The translations under genes and the position numbers were made by a program. This document shows positions 13,953 to 17,520 of a stretch of 17,520 nucleotides of DNA, piece after piece. Source of the stretch: Deltaproteobacteria bacterium. GTDB lineage: Bacteria; Myxococcota; Myxococcia; SLRQ01. Each line of letters opens with the position of its first letter. The first letter of the stretch is position 1. The notes beneath the pieces are model-generated. The model was not told where the DNA came from and searched no databases. It was given only the letters and a program-made list of their open reading frames with translations. Where the stretch lies: assembly GCA_007128675.1 (NCBI GenBank), contig SKWY01000272.1:1-17520 (forward strand), given 5' to 3'.

Positions 13953-13967
13953 CCGAGATGGTCTCGG
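13953..13967 (+). promoter_or_regulatory. Hairpin in the rpsA 5' leader
   Basis: CCGAGA (13953-13958), loop TGG and TCTCGG (13962-13967) form a perfect 6-base stem in the presumed untranslated leader. Translational autoregulation of rpsA by S1 through leader structure is known in E. coli. Whether this stem has such a role is inferred. Confidence 0.4.
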
Positions 13968-14041
13968 AGGTTCGCCCGAACGTCGTATGCCCCCGCGGCG
14001 TCGGATGAATGACCAGGGGCGCATCGCAGGAAGCAGCATAC

Positions 14042-16099
<2,058 letters not shown>

Positions 16100-16126
16100 A
16101 TGCTTCCGACAAGCTTCAGTTTTTCT

Positions 16127-16158
16127 GGGCCCCGGGTCGCTGATGCGTCTCGGGGCCC
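16127..16158 (+). terminator. Strong hairpin between rpsA and sppA, possible terminator
   Basis: GGGCCCCGGGTCGC (16127-16140) can pair with GCGTCTCGGGGCCC (16145-16158) around a TGAT loop: twelve Watson-Crick pairs, one G-T pair and one T-T mismatch. It lies 28 bases after the rpsA stop. Only GAGTCTTTG follows, so the T tract is weak. It may be an inefficient terminator, an attenuator, or a stabilising 3' end that lowers expression of sppA relative to rpsA. Confidence 0.55.
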
Positions 16159-16223
16159 GAGTCTTTGTGGCAAGGCTCTTCTAGCATTGCTGTGCTCGCA
16201 TCAATAGGGTATTCACTCTTCTC

Positions 16224-17138
16224 ATGGACAAGCGCGCCATCACGGTTCTGGCCTTCATCTTCGGCGGCCTCTTCCTCGTGTTTTTTGCCTTCCTCGCACT
16301 TGCGTTGACGGCTGTTCGGGCCCCAGATGGTCGAGTCTCCAGGGCTCCTCAAGTCGGCGTGGTCGAGATTGATGACGTCATCATGGACTCGAAACGGACC
16401 CGGGAGGCACTGGACAGGTTTCGGAAGGACTCGCGGATTCGAGGAGTCATCGTCCGTGTCGACACTCCTGGCGGAGCCGTTGCTCCAACGCAAGAGATCC
16501 ACGATGCAATCATCAGGACCGCCAGGGAGAAGAGAGTAGTCGCCTCACTCGGTAGCACTGCTGCTTCCGGCGGTTACTACGTCGCCGTGGCGGCGGACGA
16601 GATAGTAGCCAATCCGGGCACCATTACGGGCTCCATCGGAGTCATAACCCAGCTGGCCAATCTGGAGGGGCTGGCGGAGTGGGCCAGGATAGATATCGAA
16701 ACACTCAAGGTGGGCGATCTCAAGGATGTCGGAAACCCATTTCGTCAAATGACAGATGACGAACGCCAGTTCTATTACCTACTGCTCACGGATATCCACG
16801 AGCAGTTCGTCACGGCGGTGGCCGACGGAAGGGAAGCCTCTCTCGAGGAGATTCTCCCGGTAGCCGACGGTAGAGTCTTGACCGGTCAGCAAGCTCTCGA
16901 GGCCGGGCTCGTGGACCATCTGGGAAGCTTCGACTTCGCCGTAGACAGAATGATGGAGCTTGCGGAGCTCAAGGAGAGGCCAGCGCTGATCTACCCCAAG
17001 CGAGACGAGCTCCAGATGCTTCGCGACCTCTTTGGCGCGGCGAGCAGGTCGTTTGCCTCGGGAGTGCGTGAGGAGCTCAAGGAGACGGCTTTTACATCTT
17101 CTGGACCGTCATTCTGGCTGCTCCCATTCGCACCCTGA
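16224..17138 (+). CDS. sppA: Signal peptide peptidase SppA (short form)
   Basis: SppA is a membrane-anchored serine protease that degrades cleaved signal peptides. The 304-residue product has one N-terminal membrane helix (about 6-31) and an S49/ClpP-like domain. VIVRVDTPGGAVAPTQEI (75-92) is the conserved substrate-groove strand. GSTAASGGYYVA contains the likely nucleophile Ser115. GDLKDVGNPFR holds the likely general base Lys167. The Ser-Lys spacing of 52 equals that of the B. subtilis SppA dyad (Ser147/Lys199). ITGSIGVI (134-141) is another family motif. The short single-domain form matches the 36-kDa type rather than the duplicated E. coli enzyme. It lies 124 bases after rpsA, beyond the hairpin. 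No strong ribosome binding site is seen before the ATG. Confidence 0.93.
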   Translation: MDKRAITVLAFIFGGLFLVFFAFLALALTAVRAPDGRVSRAPQVGVVEIDDVIMDSKRTREALDRFRKDSRIRGVIVRVDTPGGAVAPTQEIHDAIIRTAREKRVVASLGSTAASGGYYVAVAADEIVANPGTITGSIGVITQLANLEGLAEWARIDIETLKVGDLKDVGNPFRQMTDDERQFYYLLLTDIHEQFVTAVADGREASLEEILPVADGRVLTGQQALEAGLVDHLGSFDFAVDRMMELAELKERPALIYPKRDELQMLRDLFGAASRSFASGVREELKETAFTSSGPSFWLLPFAP

Positions 17139-17186
17139 TTAGCCTCCCTTGTCTTCCCGAACCGCCTATCGAGCCCAATGCAGGGG

Positions 17187-17192
17187 AAGGAG
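17187..17192 (+). promoter_or_regulatory. Ribosome binding site deciding a TTG start for the IHF/HU gene
   Basis: AAGGAG lies six bases before the TTG at 17199. The in-frame ATG at 17178 precedes this site and would place it inside the coding region. TTG yields MTKSQLIDAVAE, the standard beginning of the family. Confidence 0.75.
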
Positions 17193-17198
17193 AACGCC

Positions 17199-17513
17199 TT
17201 GACCAAGAGTCAGCTCATCGATGCCGTGGCGGAGTGTTTGCCTCATATCCATAGGACGGATCTCGAGACAGCCGTCAACACCGTCTTCGCAGGCATGACT
17301 AAGGCCTTGAAGATGGACGAGCGCATCGAAATTAGAGGCTTTGGCTCATTCAGTGTTCGTCGTCGTGCGGCCAAGGAAGGGCGAAACCCCAGGACGGGAC
17401 AGCCGGTCTTGGTGCCGTCGAGACGGGCTCCAGTCTTCTCGCCCGGCAAGGAGCTCAAGGCGCGCATCAACGGTGCTGCTGCCGCGCAGGATGGCGACAG
17501 CAACGTGGCTTGA
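17199..17513 (+). CDS. ihfB: IHF beta/HU-family nucleoid DNA-binding protein
   Basis: This family forms dimers that bend DNA for transcription, replication and recombination. The product has 104 residues from the TTG at 17199. It shows the full fold: N-terminal helices (LTKSQLIDAVAECLPHIHRTDLETAVNTVF), the dimer strands with the signature RIEIRGFGSFSVRRR, the DNA-binding arm with GRNPRTGQPVLVPSRRAPVF (including the intercalating-Pro region NPRTGQ), and FSPGKELKARI. Its location after rpsA, as for ihfB in E. coli, and the IEIRGFGSF form of the motif favour IHF beta over HU. The last 12 residues (AAAAQDGDSNVA) are an extra tail. It lies 60 bases after sppA and may be co-transcribed with it. Whether it acts as a homodimer or pairs with an IHF alpha cannot be seen here. 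Confidence 0.92.
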   Translation: MTKSQLIDAVAECLPHIHRTDLETAVNTVFAGMTKALKMDERIEIRGFGSFSVRRRAAKEGRNPRTGQPVLVPSRRAPVFSPGKELKARINGAAAAQDGDSNVA

Positions 17514-17520
17514 CACGTTC

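Overview
The window carries most of a type II (general) secretion operon on the minus strand and a set of regulatory and housekeeping genes on the plus strand. The two groups diverge at about 12.0-12.3 kb. The six-domain ribosomal protein S1 with a signal peptide peptidase and an IHF/HU gene downstream, the gspC-to-K order, and the MerR-like plus sigma-region-4-like regulator pair suggest a Gram-negative, GC-rich bacterium. The best guess is the myxobacterial/deltaproteobacterial group (Myxococcota or a relative). This is an inference; no 16S rRNA or other decisive marker is present.

Minus strand, read from right to left: a seven-TPR protein (11995-11129), an intergenic region rich in inverted repeats, gspC (10879-9929), a 173-base gap, gspD, gspE, gspF, a small single-pass membrane protein of unknown function, gspG, gspH, gspI, gspJ and a gspK that runs off the window edge. 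Most junctions overlap (ATGA/GTGA) or lie within about 35 bases, so gspD to gspK look like one transcription unit. Together they encode the outer-membrane secretin (D), the inner-membrane clamp (C), the ATPase and platform protein (E, F), the major pseudopilin (G) and the tip pseudopilins (H-K). gspL/M/N homologues may lie beyond the left edge.

Plus strand: a MerR-type regulator preceded by a good sigma-70-type promoter and a 13-base inverted repeat; a small cysteine-containing protein ending in a sigma-70 region 4-like helix-turn-helix; a 670-base stretch without an accepted gene, which ends in the rpsA promoter; rpsA with an acidic C-terminal repeat tail; a hairpin; sppA; and an ihfB/HU-like gene beginning at TTG.

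Most interesting points: (i) the GspE N-terminus has two 24-residue motifs separated by exactly five residues, as in the c-di-GMP-binding MshEN domain; (ii) the pseudopilins have long prepilin leaders, and GspI and GspK carry similar Gly/Leu/Met-rich inserts; (iii) an unrecognised small membrane protein sits between gspF and gspG; (iv) there is a likely operator at the MerR/sigma-4-like pair; (v) frame-shifted coding-like fragments lie on the minus strand between that pair and rpsA.
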